From Paractinoplanes tereljensis (GTDB lineage: Bacteria > Actinomycetota > Actinomycetes > Mycobacteriales > Micromonosporaceae): a stretch of DNA of 64,000 bases. Within the stretch, counting starts at the first letter, position 1. Every line of letters begins with the position of its first letter. Both the position numbers and the translations under genes were made by a program. Below the pieces are notes generated by a model, which was not told where the DNA came from, did not search any database, and saw only the letters and a program-made list of their open reading frames with translations. This document shows positions 47,364 to 56,110 of this stretch, one piece after another. The DNA lies in the NCBI RefSeq assembly GCF_016862435.1, contig NZ_BOMY01000034.1, forward strand, positions 372,001 to 436,000, in the 5' to 3' direction.

Positions 47364-50329
47364 GAAATGCGCTGCTGACGATCGTCCTGATAGCGGCGGT
47401 CGCTGCCGCCGCGCCCGCCCAGGCCGCACCGGGTGACCTCGCCACCGTCGCCGGGACGGTGGTGCCGACCGCCGCCGCCACCGCGATCGGCATCGGCGCC
47501 CGCGGCGTGGCGGTGAACAGCGCCGGAACCGCGCTGTGGATCGCCGACCAGGACAACAACGCGATCCGCAAGGTGGACCTCAGCACCGGCACGGTCACCG
47601 TGGTGGCCGGCATCGGCGCGCCCAACAACGGCGGCGACACCGGGGCGGCGACCTCGGCCGGCCTGAACAATCCGTACGACGTCGACCTGGACGGCTCCGG
47701 CAACCTGATCATCGCGTCCACCTCGAACCACCGGATCCGCAAGGTCACCGTGTCCACCGGGGTGATCAGCCTGATCGCCGGGACCTCGGACGGTTACGCC
47801 GGCGACGGCGGCCTGGCCAACGCGTCCACGACGAAGCTGCAGAACCCGGCCGGGGTGGCGGTCGCGCCGAACGGTGACTACTACATCGCCGACACCGACA
47901 ACTTCGTCGTCCGCAAGATCACCGCGGCGACCGGCGTGATCAGCACCTTCGCCACGTTTCCCAGCATCGCCACGCCGGCCATCCGCGGGCCGGAGGACAT
48001 CGCGTTCGACAGTTCCGGCAACGTCTACGTCACCGACTGCGTCGGCAACACCATCAACCGGTACGCGTCCTCGGGCGGCGCCGCCACCGTGGTCGCGGGC
48101 ACCGGCACCGCCGGGTACAGCGGGGACGGCGGCCTGGCCGCCTCGGCGATGATCAACTGCCCGACCGGCATCTACATCGACGCCACCAACGTGATCACCT
48201 TCGCCGACTCGACGAACGACCGGCTGCGCCGCTTCACCGTCGGCGGCCTGATCACCACGTTCGCCGGCACCGGCAGCACCGGCCTGTCCGGCGACGGCGG
48301 CCTGGCCACCCTGGCCGCCCTGGACCGCCCGACCGACCTGGACCGGGACGGCCTCGGCAACTTCTACTTCGCCCAGGGCTCGCTGCCGATCAACACGCAG
48401 ACCGCCGCCGACTCGGTGGTCCGGAAGATCAGCACGCTCGGGGTGATCAGCACGGTCGCCGGCAACACCTGGCGCAGCTATTCCGGCGACGGCGGCCAGG
48501 CCACCGCCGCCCAGCTGGGCCATCCGGCCGGCGCGGCGCTGGACGCGGCCGGGAACCTCTACGTGGCCGACTCGACGAACAACCGGATCCGGAAGATCAG
48601 CACCACCGGGGTGATCAGCACGGTGGCCGGCAACGGCGTCGCCTGCGTCGCACCCTGCGGCAACGCCGACGTCGGCGACGGGGGCCAGGCGACAAGCGCC
48701 AACCTCTTCACCCCGCAGGCCGTCGCGGTGGCGTCGAACGGCGACCTCTACCTCTCCGACACCGGCCACAACCGGATCCGGAAGGTCAGCTCCACCGGCG
48801 TGATCACCACGGTCGCCGGGACCGGCTCGTCCGGCAACACCGACGGCGCGGTCGCCACCGCCAAACTCAGCAAGCCGTACGGGCTGACCGTCACCGCGAG
48901 CGGCGTCGTCTACTTCGCCGACTACGGCTCCCACAAGATCCGGATGGTCAGCGCCGGCACGGTCAGCACGGTGGCCGGCACCGGCACCGCCGGCTACAGC
49001 GGCGACGGCGGCGCCCCCGCCTCGGCGGCCCTGTCCAAACCGGGCGACGTGCGCATAGACCCGGCCGGCGACATGTACATCGCCGACGGCGGCAACGACG
49101 TGGTCCGCCGCATCCACGCCGGCGTGATCAGCACATTCGCCGGCACCGGCACCGCCGGCAGCACCGGCGACGGCGGCCTGGCCGGCGCCGCCACCCTGAG
49201 CGGCCCGGCCGGCCTGGAGTTCGACGCCACCGGCGACGTCTACATCGCCGACACCGGCAACCACGTGGTCCGCCGGGTCGACCGGCACGGCATCATCCAC
49301 AACGTCGCCGGCAAACTCGGCAGCGGCTCGTGGGGCGGTGACGGCCAGGCCGGCGCGGCCACCGGTTCCTACCTGTTCGGCCCCGGCCGCCTGGTGATGG
49401 ACCCGACCGGCAACCTGTACATCCCGTCCTCCGGCGAGCTGCGGGTCCGGATGCTGACCACCCAGGGCACCGCCGCCACCTTCTACGTCTCCGACGCCAC
49501 CGCCACGCACACCGGCACCACGTACGCCTGGGAGTTCGTCGCGCAGACCGCCACCGCGATCGGAAAGATCACCTTCACCGTCCCGAGCGGCACCACCAAT
49601 CCCGGTCCGGTCCTGGTCACCACCGTCGACCTGCCCACCACCGGCACGCTGGTCCTGGACACCAGCGCGAACACGCTCACCTACACGTTCGCGACCCCGA
49701 TCACGATTCCGGCCGGCCGGCACGTCTACCTCTCGGCCGGCAACTTCACCAACACCGCCACCACCGGCCCGCAGTACAGCACCGTCACCACCCTGACCAG
49801 CGGCGGCACCGTCGTGGACACGGCCCGCTCGGGCGCGGTCAGCTTCACCACCCCGAGCGCCACCGTCCTGCCGATCCCGAACCCCACCGAGCTGGTCACC
49901 GTCGCCGGCACCACCACGATCCTGGTCGATCCGATGATCGGCGCGGATGTCAGCACCACCATGCCGATCACGCTGCGCACCAACGCCACCCACGGCTACT
50001 CACTCAGCGTGAAGGGCACCACGCTGACCGGCCCCGGCGGCACGATCACCCCGGTCTCCGCCGGCCAGGCGACCGCGGTCAGCTCCGCCGCCTTCGGCGC
50101 CAATCGCCTCGGCTACACCGTCGCCGGCGTCAGCGGCAGCGGCGTGCCCACCCTCACCAGCACGTACGCGGGTTTCACCGTCGCCGGCGAAACCGCCGTG
50201 ACCGCCACCCGCCCGACGTCGGTAACCGGCGACACGATCGCCCTGGTGACCCGGATCAAGGTCGACAGCCTGCTTCCCCCCGGCGTCTATACCGGCACCC
50301 TCGGCTACACCGTCACCCCGTCGTACTGA
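47351..50329 (+). CDS. Secreted NHL-repeat beta-propeller protein with C-terminal WxL-like module
   Basis: A 992-residue protein from ATG 47351. A signal peptide (LLTIVLIAAVAAAAPAQA) is followed by about ten NHL-type repeats (residues about 35-690). Each has a blade like ADSTNNRIRKISTTGVISTVAGNG and a spacer like GYSGDGGLAASA with a conserved G-D-G-G. Residues about 710-992 repeat both modules of the first gene of the operon: TNATHGYSLSVKGTTL and the terminal VYTGTLGYTVTPSY. It is probably a cell-surface binding protein displayed via the same wall-binding domain. NHL propellers bind sugars, proteins or RNA; no enzyme motif is seen. It ends with a 17-base overlap with the convergent decarboxylase gene. 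Confidence 0.85.
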   Translation: MGRLRNALLTIVLIAAVAAAAPAQAAPGDLATVAGTVVPTAAATAIGIGARGVAVNSAGTALWIADQDNNAIRKVDLSTGTVTVVAGIGAPNNGGDTGAATSAGLNNPYDVDLDGSGNLIIASTSNHRIRKVTVSTGVISLIAGTSDGYAGDGGLANASTTKLQNPAGVAVAPNGDYYIADTDNFVVRKITAATGVISTFATFPSIATPAIRGPEDIAFDSSGNVYVTDCVGNTINRYASSGGAATVVAGTGTAGYSGDGGLAASAMINCPTGIYIDATNVITFADSTNDRLRRFTVGGLITTFAGTGSTGLSGDGGLATLAALDRPTDLDRDGLGNFYFAQGSLPINTQTAADSVVRKISTLGVISTVAGNTWRSYSGDGGQATAAQLGHPAGAALDAAGNLYVADSTNNRIRKISTTGVISTVAGNGVACVAPCGNADVGDGGQATSANLFTPQAVAVASNGDLYLSDTGHNRIRKVSSTGVITTVAGTGSSGNTDGAVATAKLSKPYGLTVTASGVVYFADYGSHKIRMVSAGTVSTVAGTGTAGYSGDGGAPASAALSKPGDVRIDPAGDMYIADGGNDVVRRIHAGVISTFAGTGTAGSTGDGGLAGAATLSGPAGLEFDATGDVYIADTGNHVVRRVDRHGIIHNVAGKLGSGSWGGDGQAGAATGSYLFGPGRLVMDPTGNLYIPSSGELRVRMLTTQGTAATFYVSDATATHTGTTYAWEFVAQTATAIGKITFTVPSGTTNPGPVLVTTVDLPTTGTLVLDTSANTLTYTFATPITIPAGRHVYLSAGNFTNTATTGPQYSTVTTLTSGGTVVDTARSGAVSFTTPSATVLPIPNPTELVTVAGTTTILVDPMIGADVSTTMPITLRTNATHGYSLSVKGTTLTGPGGTITPVSAGQATAVSSAAFGANRLGYTVAGVSGSGVPTLTSTYAGFTVAGETAVTATRPTSVTGDTIALVTRIKVDSLLPPGVYTGTLGYTVTPSY

Positions 50330-51719
50330 CGACCAGTTCCCGCACGGTAGTCACGAACAGGTCGATGTCCGAGGCGGTGGTCCGCCAGTTGACGATGGCC
50401 GGCCGCAACGCCACCCGCCCCTCATGGACCGTAAGCCCCGCGAGGAATCGCCCGTCCGAGACGATCGCGGCGCCGAGGCGCCGATTGAATTCATCAAGAC
50501 CCTCTTCCGGTACGCCCTCCGGCCGCGCCCGGAAACACACGATGCAGAGCGGCACCTCGGCAAGTCGTTCCAGCTCCGGGGCGTCGTCGACGAGCCGCTT
50601 GAGGTGCTGGGCGAGGTCGAGGTGGCGTTCCACCATGGCCCGGTAGCCGTCCCGGCCGTAGGCGGCGAGGGTCGCCCAGATCGGCAGCGCCCGAGCCCGG
50701 CGCGACGACTCCGGCCCGAACATCGCGTGGCCACCCGCCGGATCGCCGACCGGCGGCAAATAAGGCGCACCCGGCATGCCGTACGCCGTACCCAAGCGGT
50801 CTGGATCTTTGATGAGGGCGAAGCCCGATTCGTAGGGAACGTTGAGCCATTTATGCGCGTCGGCGGCGATCGAGTCGGCCCGCTCGATGCCCGCAACCAG
50901 GTGTTCCGTCCGCGGCGACAGCGCCGCGAACAGCCCGAACGCGCCATCGACGTGCAGCCAGCAGCCGTAGTCGGCGGCCAGGTCGGCCATCGCCGCGATC
51001 GGGTCGAAGTCGCCGGTGTTGACCTCCCCCGCGTTGCCGATGAGCACCGCGGGTTGCCCGTCCAGCGCGTCGAGCCGCCGCCGGATGCCGGCGAGATCGG
51101 CGGTGTGGACGGCGTTCCGGCCGTGGCCCAGCATTTGCAGGGCTTTGCGGGCGCTGGCGTGCACGTAAGGCGTGGAGAGGACCGGCATCCGCGGCAATCC
51201 GGCCAGCCCGTCGCTGACGGTGTCGGCCCCGTGCCGCTCCCCCCACCATTGGGTGGCACAGCCAAGCCCGGTGAAGTTAGCGAAGGTGGCCGACGCGACG
51301 AGGGCTCCACCCCAGCCGGTCGACAGCCCGAAGAGCTCCCGCAGCCAGCCGACCGCGACGGTCTCGACCTCGGTAGCGAACGGCGACGACACCCGTCCGT
51401 AGGCGTTCTGGTCAAGCAGCGAGGCCAGCCAGTCCGCCGCCAGCGCCGCCGGGGTGACGCCCCCGATGACCAGGTGATAGAACCGCGGCCCGGAGGAGGC
51501 GGTCCCGGCGGCTGTCCCGATGTCCACCAGCCGCGCGACCGTGCCGGCCGTGCCCGCTCCCGATTCCGGAAGCGCCCCGCCCAGCCCCGCCAGCAGCCCC
51601 AGCGCGTCGTGATCGAGAACCGGCCGCCCGGCCAGCGAGTCAAGGTAGGGCCCGGCCGCCTCGGCAACCTGCCTGAGCGCGTCGCCGGCCAAGGCCACAT
51701 CGAGCAACGGATCAGCCAT
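50313..51719 (-). CDS. PLP-dependent decarboxylase (group II, aromatic amino acid decarboxylase-like)
   Basis: A 468-residue fold-type I PLP enzyme. The cofactor Lys lies in IAADAHKWLNVPYESGFALIKD near residue 288, with the preceding strand GCWLHVDGAFGLFAALSP supplying the conserved Asp (D-G-A). The N-terminal GPRFYHLVIGGVTPAALAADWLASLLDQN matches the group II substrate-loop region (P-x-F). Substrates in this family include Trp, Tyr, Dopa, Glu and diaminobutyrate; I cannot tell which. It has no operon partner, converging with the NHL gene and divergent from a membrane protein. Confidence 0.88.
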   Translation of the reverse strand: MADPLLDVALAGDALRQVAEAAGPYLDSLAGRPVLDHDALGLLAGLGGALPESGAGTAGTVARLVDIGTAAGTASSGPRFYHLVIGGVTPAALAADWLASLLDQNAYGRVSSPFATEVETVAVGWLRELFGLSTGWGGALVASATFANFTGLGCATQWWGERHGADTVSDGLAGLPRMPVLSTPYVHASARKALQMLGHGRNAVHTADLAGIRRRLDALDGQPAVLIGNAGEVNTGDFDPIAAMADLAADYGCWLHVDGAFGLFAALSPRTEHLVAGIERADSIAADAHKWLNVPYESGFALIKDPDRLGTAYGMPGAPYLPPVGDPAGGHAMFGPESSRRARALPIWATLAAYGRDGYRAMVERHLDLAQHLKRLVDDAPELERLAEVPLCIVCFRARPEGVPEEGLDEFNRRLGAAIVSDGRFLAGLTVHEGRVALRPAIVNWRTTASDIDLFVTTVRELVVSTTG

Positions 51720-51848
51720 CGGGCCGCCTCCTCCGAGTCGGATGATCGGACAGTACTAAATAGACGAACGCCTACGTCTGTCCGGAAGTCACCGTCCGTA
51801 CAACTCCAAGGCCGGCCGTTGGGGGGCGGCCGTCCTGGGGAGCGTGGA

Positions 51849-52613
51849 ATGACAAATCCGGTAGACGAACAGAAGCCCACGTCCGGAAAACGGGCCAAGG
51901 TGGTCAGGTGGCTGACCATAGCGGGTGTAATCACCGGAATCGGCGTCTTCGCCGACGTCTCCCAGGTATTCGGCGTCAGCGTCGTAGACGCCCTGGATTA
52001 CGTGCGAGGCCGCAACACAGTCACGGCGACCCCGTCGGCCGGCCCTGGCTCGGCGCCGGCCTCGACCCCGCCGTCAAGCACGCCGACGTCGACACCTACC
52101 TCCCCGCCATCGTCCGGCGGCAGCTCGGGAACCGGCGGCACCGTCAGCGGCGGTTCGGGCAACGGCGGTGGGCTGGGCAATCAGCGCGTCCCGGTGAACC
52201 CCACGACCACCACACCCAAGGTCATCGACACCACCACGCCCCCGGTGACGGTCAGCGCCCGGGCAACCATCACCGCACCGGCCAACGGCCTGACCACGCA
52301 GGAAACCAAGGTGACGCTGTCAATCTCCGCGTCCCCGGCAACGGTGTCCGGCTGGGTCTGGTACGTGGTAGTCCAGCCCGCCCACCACACAACGTCGGAC
52401 TACCTGTACCGCCTACGCCCAGAGACCGGCACCCTGACCGTAGGCATAGGCCCAGCCACGGGAGGCTCCGGCGCCACCGACGACTACGTAATCCGCCCAG
52501 CCCTGATCAGGTCAGCGGCGGCCACCGACATAGGCGGCTACCGAGATGACGTCTTCGCCCCCGCCGACACCCGCTACTTCACCGGCATAACCATCCACCG
52601 CGAGTCCCAATGA
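51849..52613 (+). CDS. Single-pass membrane protein with Ser/Thr/Pro linker, hypothetical
   Basis: A 254-residue protein. A short cytoplasmic N-terminus with basic residues (KRAKVVRW) precedes one hydrophobic helix (LTIAGVITGIGVFADVSQVFGV), a long low-complexity spacer (residues about 60-115, Ser/Thr/Pro then Gly-rich) and a beta-rich extracytoplasmic domain from about 135. That domain contains ARATITAPANGLTTQETKVTLSISA, an Ig/Big-like start, and GWVWYVVVQPAHHTTSDYLYRL. It is probably a cell-surface sensor or wall-spanning protein; no known family. Start ATG 51849 with GGGGAG upstream. Confidence 0.75.
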   Translation: MTNPVDEQKPTSGKRAKVVRWLTIAGVITGIGVFADVSQVFGVSVVDALDYVRGRNTVTATPSAGPGSAPASTPPSSTPTSTPTSPPSSGGSSGTGGTVSGGSGNGGGLGNQRVPVNPTTTTPKVIDTTTPPVTVSARATITAPANGLTTQETKVTLSISASPATVSGWVWYVVVQPAHHTTSDYLYRLRPETGTLTVGIGPATGGSGATDDYVIRPALIRSAAATDIGGYRDDVFAPADTRYFTGITIHRESQ

Positions 52614-52755
52614 CGGCTGCGGCCATGAGGCCGGCGCTCCGCCATTCTTGTGGGCAGCTTCAAGAGCACGGCGCTCGATCGCGAGCGGTGATCTGTCGCG
52701 ATCCGGGCTGACCCAGGGTCTGGCCGCCGAGGTCTGCACCGACAAGACTGCTCCT

Positions 52756-53595
52756 ATGGATCTGACCGAGCAGGCGGCCAGGAGCGCACGGGTGGCGGCG
52801 GTCTTCGACCAGGTAGCCGACGTCTACGACACCGTGGGCGTGCCGTGGTTCACGCCCATCGCGCAGGAGTTGGTGCGCCTTGCCTCACCCGTCAGCGGTG
52901 AGCGGGCCCTCGACGTGGGGTGCGGACGGGGAGCCGCCACGGCCGCCCTGGCGCGCGCAGTAGGCCCCGGCGGCCATGTGCAGGGCATCGATCTGTCGCC
53001 GCGCATGGTCGAGGCCTGCGCGGCCGACATCGCCGGCCTCGGTCTGTCGAACGTCGACGTTCAGGTCCTGGATGCCTCATCGCCGTCGTTGCCGGCTGCC
53101 GCGTACGACCTCGTGATCTCCTCTTTGGTCGTATTCTTCCTGCCTGATCCGCTCGCCGCTCTGGTCGCCTGGCGGCGCCTCCTCGCGCCGGGCGGCCGGT
53201 TGGCGATCTCGACCTTCGCAGGCCGTGATCAGGTGTGGGAGACGGTCGACGCGACTTTCCGGCCGTACCTACCGGCCGGACTGCTCGACGCGCGGACCAC
53301 CGGAGCCGCCGGACCCTTCAGCAGCGACACCGGCGTCGAAGAGCTGATCGTGGCAGCCGGGTACACCGGTGTGCGGACGACCCACTTCGACATCGAGGTG
53401 ACCTTCACCGACGTCGACCAGTGGTACACCTTCAGCCGATCACACGGCCAACGAGCGATGTGGGACGCCATCGCGAGCACCGACCACGACACCGTCAAGG
53501 CCATCGCCGGTGACCACCTCGAACGGGCCCGCGGCACCGACGGCCAGATACGTCTACACCAGCAGGTGCGCAACACCTTGGCCCTGTCTCCATGA
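52756..53595 (+). CDS. Class I SAM-dependent methyltransferase (UbiE-like)
   Basis: A 279-residue protein from ATG 52756. SAM motif I is ALDVGCGRGAATAALARAVGPGGHVQGIDLSPRMVEACA near residues 53-92. Further motifs are VLDASSPSLPAAAYDLVISSLVVFFLPDP and WRRLLAPGGRLAISTFAG. The N-terminal ARVAAVFDQVADVYDTVGVPWF is typical of UbiE/Methyltransf_25-type small-molecule methyltransferases. The substrate is unknown. The 142 bases upstream show no clear operator. It converges with the hypothetical gene at 53639. Confidence 0.9.
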   Translation: MDLTEQAARSARVAAVFDQVADVYDTVGVPWFTPIAQELVRLASPVSGERALDVGCGRGAATAALARAVGPGGHVQGIDLSPRMVEACAADIAGLGLSNVDVQVLDASSPSLPAAAYDLVISSLVVFFLPDPLAALVAWRRLLAPGGRLAISTFAGRDQVWETVDATFRPYLPAGLLDARTTGAAGPFSSDTGVEELIVAAGYTGVRTTHFDIEVTFTDVDQWYTFSRSHGQRAMWDAIASTDHDTVKAIAGDHLERARGTDGQIRLHQQVRNTLALSP

Positions 53596-53638
53596 CCACA
53601 GGTGCGCGGCTCGGCGCCTAGCGAAATCCCTTGCCTGC

Positions 53639-54358
53639 CTACTCCGCCGGCTGCGGAATCGGCTGGAAGGCTACGTCGGTTACGTCGGCGGCCAGTTCGG
53701 TCAGGTCGGTGCCGTAGGCGGCCGGCTCCACTATGCGCAGAACAAGTGCGAACGGGCGGTCGGCTCCATAAGTTTGATAGAGGTCGGTGTGGTGGGCGAC
53801 CAGGTAGCGGGCGCCGGCCAGGTTGCTTCCCGCGCTCAGGCCGCCGACGAAGAACACCGGGTGCCCGCCGACCGGCCCCCAGAAGCGGGCCAGCAGGACG
53901 TAGCTGGTTTCCGGGCTGAGGACGTACTCGATGCCGCCGACGGTGAACGACAGCCGGCGCTTCTCCTCGTCGAAATACTCGTACTTCACGCCTCGCAGGA
54001 TCGTGCGTACGTGGGTGGCGCTGCGTGGGCTGGCGTCGCCTGGGCCGCCCACGCAGAACTCGGTCAGTCGGCCTATCTCTCCGGTTGGCTGGCTCTCGCC
54101 TACCCGGTCGGCGTGTGCGCCGCACTCTCGGGCGATGGTTGCCAGCTCCACCAGCGCGGCCACGTCGCGGCGGTGCACGCTGAACTCGCGCGGTGACGAC
54201 GCGTGCCGGGACACCACCAACAGGCAGCTTCCTCCGGCGGTCAGGCCGAAGAAAGCACGTTCCCGGCTCAGCCTACGTCGACGCAGCAGGAAGCCCGCGA
54301 GCCAGACGGCCGTGCCGGCGATGACGCTCGCCAGCAGATTGATCAGAAGGTCGCCCAC
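53639..54358 (-). CDS. Membrane-anchored hypothetical protein (239 aa)
   Basis: GTG 54358 gives (M)GDLLINLLASVIAGTAVWLAGFLLRRRRLSRERAFFGL: one N-terminal membrane helix followed by a basic stop-transfer. The rest is a soluble domain with ASPREFSVHRRDVAALVELATIAR, LLARFWGPVGGHPVFFVGGLSAGSNLAGARYLVAHHTDLYQTYG and a terminal VLRIVEPAAYG. The FVGGLSAGSNLAGARYL segment has a nucleotide-loop feel, and I suspect a ligand-binding Rossmann-like domain, but I cannot assign a family. It is 37 bases downstream of the VOC gene on the same strand. Confidence 0.75.
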   Translation of the reverse strand: MGDLLINLLASVIAGTAVWLAGFLLRRRRLSRERAFFGLTAGGSCLLVVSRHASSPREFSVHRRDVAALVELATIARECGAHADRVGESQPTGEIGRLTEFCVGGPGDASPRSATHVRTILRGVKYEYFDEEKRRLSFTVGGIEYVLSPETSYVLLARFWGPVGGHPVFFVGGLSAGSNLAGARYLVAHHTDLYQTYGADRPFALVLRIVEPAAYGTDLTELAADVTDVAFQPIPQPAE

Positions 54359-54395
54359 GCGTTGATGATGTCCGATGCCGCGCGGCCGCGGTGCC

Positions 54396-54764
54396 TCAGG
54401 CTCGGTCGTGAAGGGTGATCTGGTAGCCGTCGGGGTCGGCGAAGGTGAACGTGCGGCCGAAGGGGCCGTCGATCGGGGCCGTGACGATGGGGTGGCCGTC
54501 GGCGGCCAGGGCGTCGTGGATTTGCTGGACATCCGTGGCGTGCAGCCAGATCGCCGCTCCGATGCCGGGCTGGGGCACGGACGCCAGGTCGGTGCCGGGG
54601 ACGATGTCGCGCAGGGCGAACGCGATCGGCTTCGTCTCGAAGACCACGGCGTGCGGCGGGCCGGCCGGCGAGCGCACCAGACCGAGATAGCGCTCGTAGA
54701 ACGCCTGCGACGCAGCCAGGTCGCTTGCCTGCAGGGAGATGAAGTCGGGGCCGGTGACGGGCAT
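54396..54764 (-). CDS. VOC (glyoxalase/bleomycin-resistance) superfamily protein
   Basis: A 122-residue protein with paired beta-alpha-beta-beta-beta modules: DFISLQASDLAASQAFYERYLGL (residues about 7-29) and the C-terminal TFTFADPDGYQITLHDRA, where the final Asp/Glu-type ligand position and F-x-D-P-D-G-Y are characteristic. Members bind metal and electrophilic small molecules or antibiotics. It is divergent from a MarR regulator across twin palindromes, so it is probably MarR-controlled; detoxification of a small molecule is the likely job. Confidence 0.9.
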   Translation of the reverse strand: MPVTGPDFISLQASDLAASQAFYERYLGLVRSPAGPPHAVVFETKPIAFALRDIVPGTDLASVPQPGIGAAIWLHATDVQQIHDALAADGHPIVTAPIDGPFGRTFTFADPDGYQITLHDRA

Positions 54765-54785
54765 GTTGATCCTCCTGGGAAGCGG

Positions 54786-54829
54786 TGTCAGTTACCTGAC
54801 ATGCACCACGGTATGTCAGAATGCTGACA
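54786..54829. promoter_or_regulatory. Twin MarR operators (TGTCAG-n4-CTGACA) between VOC gene and MarR regulator
   Basis: Two perfect 16-bp sites with identical arms, TGTCAG-ttac-CTGACA at 54786-54801 and TGTCAG-aatg-CTGACA at 54814-54829, are 28 bp apart centre to centre (nearly three helical turns). The second ends on the A of the MarR start codon. Both divergent genes lie within 30 bases, so one regulator can repress both. Confidence 0.82.
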
Positions 54830-55272
54830 TGAGTCAAGACGACGCGGGCGTCGACCTGGAAACTTCACTCGGCTACCTGCTGAAAGAGGCGTCGAGTTCG
54901 CTGCGCGCGGCGATGGAGGCGGTGCTGCGGCCGCTCGGCATGACCGTCACGCACTACTCCTGCCTCGAGCTGCTCGCGCAACGTCCGGGGCTGTCGAACT
55001 CCGAGCTCGCCCGGGGAGCGTTCGTGACCAGGCAGTCGATGAACGTGCTGCTTCAGGCCCTGGAACGAGACGGGTACGTGACCCGGCCGGCCGAGGCGCC
55101 GGTGGGGAAGGTTCTGCCCACCCGGCTCACGCCCAAGGGCCGGCGCAGCCTCGCCAAGGCCTCGGCCGCGGTTCGATCCGTCGAGGTCAGGATGCTTGGC
55201 GGGATGACCCAGGCCGAGCAGTCGGCGGCGTACGCCAGTCTGCAGAGCATGATCCGGTCCCTGCGTGATTGA
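54829..55272 (+). CDS. MarR family transcriptional regulator
   Basis: A 147-residue winged-helix protein. The DNA-binding core runs LGMTVTHYSCLELLAQRPGLSNSELARGAFVTRQSMNVLLQALERDGYVTRPAEAPVGKVLPTRLTPKGRRSLAKA (about residues 35-110), with the wing at PVGKVLPTRLT. The start ATG 54829 is fixed by the twin operator overlapping it. The stop overlaps the phosphotransferase start, so regulator and APH are co-translated. It is expected to autoregulate and control the divergent VOC gene, responding to a small molecule. Confidence 0.93.
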   Translation: MSQDDAGVDLETSLGYLLKEASSSLRAAMEAVLRPLGMTVTHYSCLELLAQRPGLSNSELARGAFVTRQSMNVLLQALERDGYVTRPAEAPVGKVLPTRLTPKGRRSLAKASAAVRSVEVRMLGGMTQAEQSAAYASLQSMIRSLRD

Positions 55273-56110
55273 CACCGGGTTGGTTCGCGCCCTGGTCGAT
55301 GGCCAGTTCCCGCAGTGGGCCGGCCTCCCGCTGCGCCGGATGGCGCAGGCCGGCTCCGACCATGTGATCCATCGGCTCGGCGACGACCTCGCGGTCCGGC
55401 TACCCCGGCACGACGGCGCGATCGGGCAGGCCGAGAAGGAGTACGCCTGGCTGCCCCGCCTCGCTCCGCACCTCCCGCTCGCCATCCCCGAGCCGGTCGC
55501 GGTGGGCCGGCCGGCGCTGGGTTATCCCTGGCCGTGGGCGGTGTCCCGGTGGCTGCCCGGCGAGGTGGCCACGGTCGAGCAGTTCGGCGAGTCGATCCAA
55601 GCGGCAACAGAGCTGGCCGGATTCCTGGCCGCGCTGCAGGCCATCCCGGCCGGCGACGCGCCCTCCCCCGACGGCCGGTCCCTGGCCGCGCGGGATGCGG
55701 AGACTCGGGCCGCCATCGCCGAGGTCTCGGCGGTATTCGACGCGGCGTCAATGACCCGGGTGTGGGAAGCGGCGCTCAGCGCGCCGGAGTGGGACCGGAC
55801 GCCGGTCTGGTTCCACGGCGACTTCCACACCGGGAACCTGCTCGCCGTGGACGGGCGGATCAGCACGGTCATCGACTTCGGCGGGCTGGGGGCCGGCGAT
55901 CCGGCGAAGGACATGATGATGGCGTTCACGCTGCTCGGGCCGGGGCCGCGGGCGGCGTTCCGGGAGGCGCTGGCCGTGGACGACGCCACCTGGGCGCGCG
56001 GGCGGGGGTGGGCGCTGGCGAGCGGGCTCAACGCGTACACCTCGTACGCCTCGATTGATGCTCGCGTCGCCGCACAAACCACGCGCCAGATCGCCCAGGC
56101 CATCTCTTAG
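55265..56110 (+). CDS. Aminoglycoside phosphotransferase family protein (APH-like kinase)
   Basis: A 281-residue protein kinase-like phosphotransferase. The catalytic loop is WFHGDFHTGNLLAVDG near residue 181 (H-G-D-x-x-x-x-N) and the metal-binding segment is VIDFGGLGAGDPAKDMMMAF near 199. The N-terminal lobe shows HRLGDDLAVRLPRH and AEKEYAWLPRLAPHLPLAIPEPVAVG. Start GTG 55265, overlapping the MarR stop by 8 bases. Homologues modify aminoglycosides or related small molecules, or choline-like metabolites; the MarR/VOC context favours resistance to a natural product (inference). Confidence 0.88.
   Translation: MIDTGLVRALVDGQFPQWAGLPLRRMAQAGSDHVIHRLGDDLAVRLPRHDGAIGQAEKEYAWLPRLAPHLPLAIPEPVAVGRPALGYPWPWAVSRWLPGEVATVEQFGESIQAATELAGFLAALQAIPAGDAPSPDGRSLAARDAETRAAIAEVSAVFDAASMTRVWEAALSAPEWDRTPVWFHGDFHTGNLLAVDGRISTVIDFGGLGAGDPAKDMMMAFTLLGPGPRAAFREALAVDDATWARGRGWALASGLNAYTSYASIDARVAAQTTRQIAQAIS

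Noticed and set aside
47450..49450. CRISPR-like or tandem DNA repeats
   Set aside because: Repeating units encode NHL blades with codon-position variation and no constant spacer length, so they are coding repeats.
47114..49993. Long minus-strand reading frame opposite the NHL-repeat protein
   Set aside because: Its GxGD/VGGxH repeats simply mirror the NHL repeats on the other strand, with no other support.
51747..51784. Imperfect nested inverted repeat upstream of the membrane protein gene (cggacag ... agacg ... cgtct-gtccg)
   Set aside because: Arms are bulged by 8 bases and no promoter boxes align; too weak to call an operator, though it might fold.
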